Positions 63,876 through 64,000 of a stretch of 64,000 bases of DNA are shown here, in pieces. How positions within the stretch are numbered: the stretch's first letter is position 1; each line of letters starts with the position of its first letter. This DNA comes from Bathynomus jamesi (lineage: Eukaryota > Arthropoda > Malacostraca > Isopoda > Cirolanidae). The DNA lies in NCBI GenBank assembly GCA_023014485.1, contig JAJOZX010017372.1:1-64000 (forward strand). The letters are read 5' to 3'. The position numbers were made by a program, and so were the translations under genes. The notes beneath the pieces are model-generated. The model had not been told where the DNA came from, made no database searches, and saw only the letters and a list, made by a program, of their open reading frames with translations.

Positions 63876-64000
63876 GTGACAATTGACTCTGCGACAATTG
63901 ACTCTGTGACAATTGACTCTGCGACAATTGACTCTGCGACAATTGACTCTGCGACAATTGACTCTGCGACAATTAACTCTCTGACAATTAACTCTCTTTG
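63876..64000 (+). repeat. 15-17-bp minisatellite, unit 11 (cut by window end)
   Basis: Only the first family and the start of the second are inside the window. Confidence 0.9.

Larger units (their letters stand above)
59851..64000 (+). repeat. Macrosatellite unit 11, cut by window end (4,150 bp seen)
   Basis: Follows the common order and is truncated by the window inside the 15-17-bp minisatellite. It has an 83-bp deletion at about 61,052 that joins the second TGACGTCAT to CGCTTATGCG. The array clearly continues beyond the window. Confidence 0.97.

Noticed and set aside
1..64000. Ribosomal DNA array
   Set aside because: A multi-kb tandem unit invites this, but I see no 18S, 5.8S or 28S conserved segments on either strand and the unit is AT-rich throughout. 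A detached spacer array cannot be fully excluded.

Overview
The whole window is one head-to-tail tandem array of a long, AT-rich repeat unit of about 5.8 kb. I phased units on the motif AATATGAAGTCTAATGAAG. It recurs at 1, 5803, 11586, 17419, 23056, 28860, 34591, 40362, 46179, 54031 and 59851, always on the same strand. This gives ten units in full and an eleventh cut by the window end. Most units are 5,637 to 5,833 bp; unit 9 is 7,852 bp because of an internal rearrangement. Both window edges lie inside the array, so its true size and its flanks are not visible.

The sequence suggests a eukaryotic nuclear genome. It is strongly AT-rich, with long A/T homopolymers, (TA)n and (CT)n tracts, nested minisatellites, and no dense coding, operons, ribosome-binding sites or bacterial genes. 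Splice-site-like and poly(A)-signal-like motifs occur at the same place in every unit. I cannot name the species; an AT-rich animal genome is plausible but is inference. I recognise no protein-coding gene, rRNA, tRNA, snRNA, histone gene or transposase. The short open frames are the same few frames repeated because the DNA is repeated.

Layout of one unit (unit 1 coordinates). 1-640 is an AT-rich segment with inverted repeats and a 38-bp-offset duplication. 640-1000 holds an 8-bp-stem hairpin and splice-like signals. 1000-1440 has two TGACGTCA palindromes in a diverged duplication. 1440-3200 is AT-rich, with two ancient duplications offset by about 300 bp and two long T tracts. 3400-3830 carries an 18-bp and then a 14-bp minisatellite. 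3910-3980 is a CT-rich tract after TATA-like motifs. 4114-4485 is a large 15-17-bp minisatellite. 4495-4555 is an AATAAA followed by GT-rich sequence. 4646-5549 is a less AT-rich block built from repeated hairpin modules. 5700-5790 has two compact hairpins at the unit end.

Units are very similar, and differ mainly in minisatellite copy number and homopolymer length. A shared 6-bp indel separates units 1-6 from units 7-11, which suggests local homogenisation. Units 4, 9 and 11 carry structural changes, and a stretch of about 5 kb in unit 6 and early unit 7 is unusually rich in one-base indels and may be consensus error. The best overall description is an uncharacterised non-coding macrosatellite, possibly transcribed. 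Its function is unknown.
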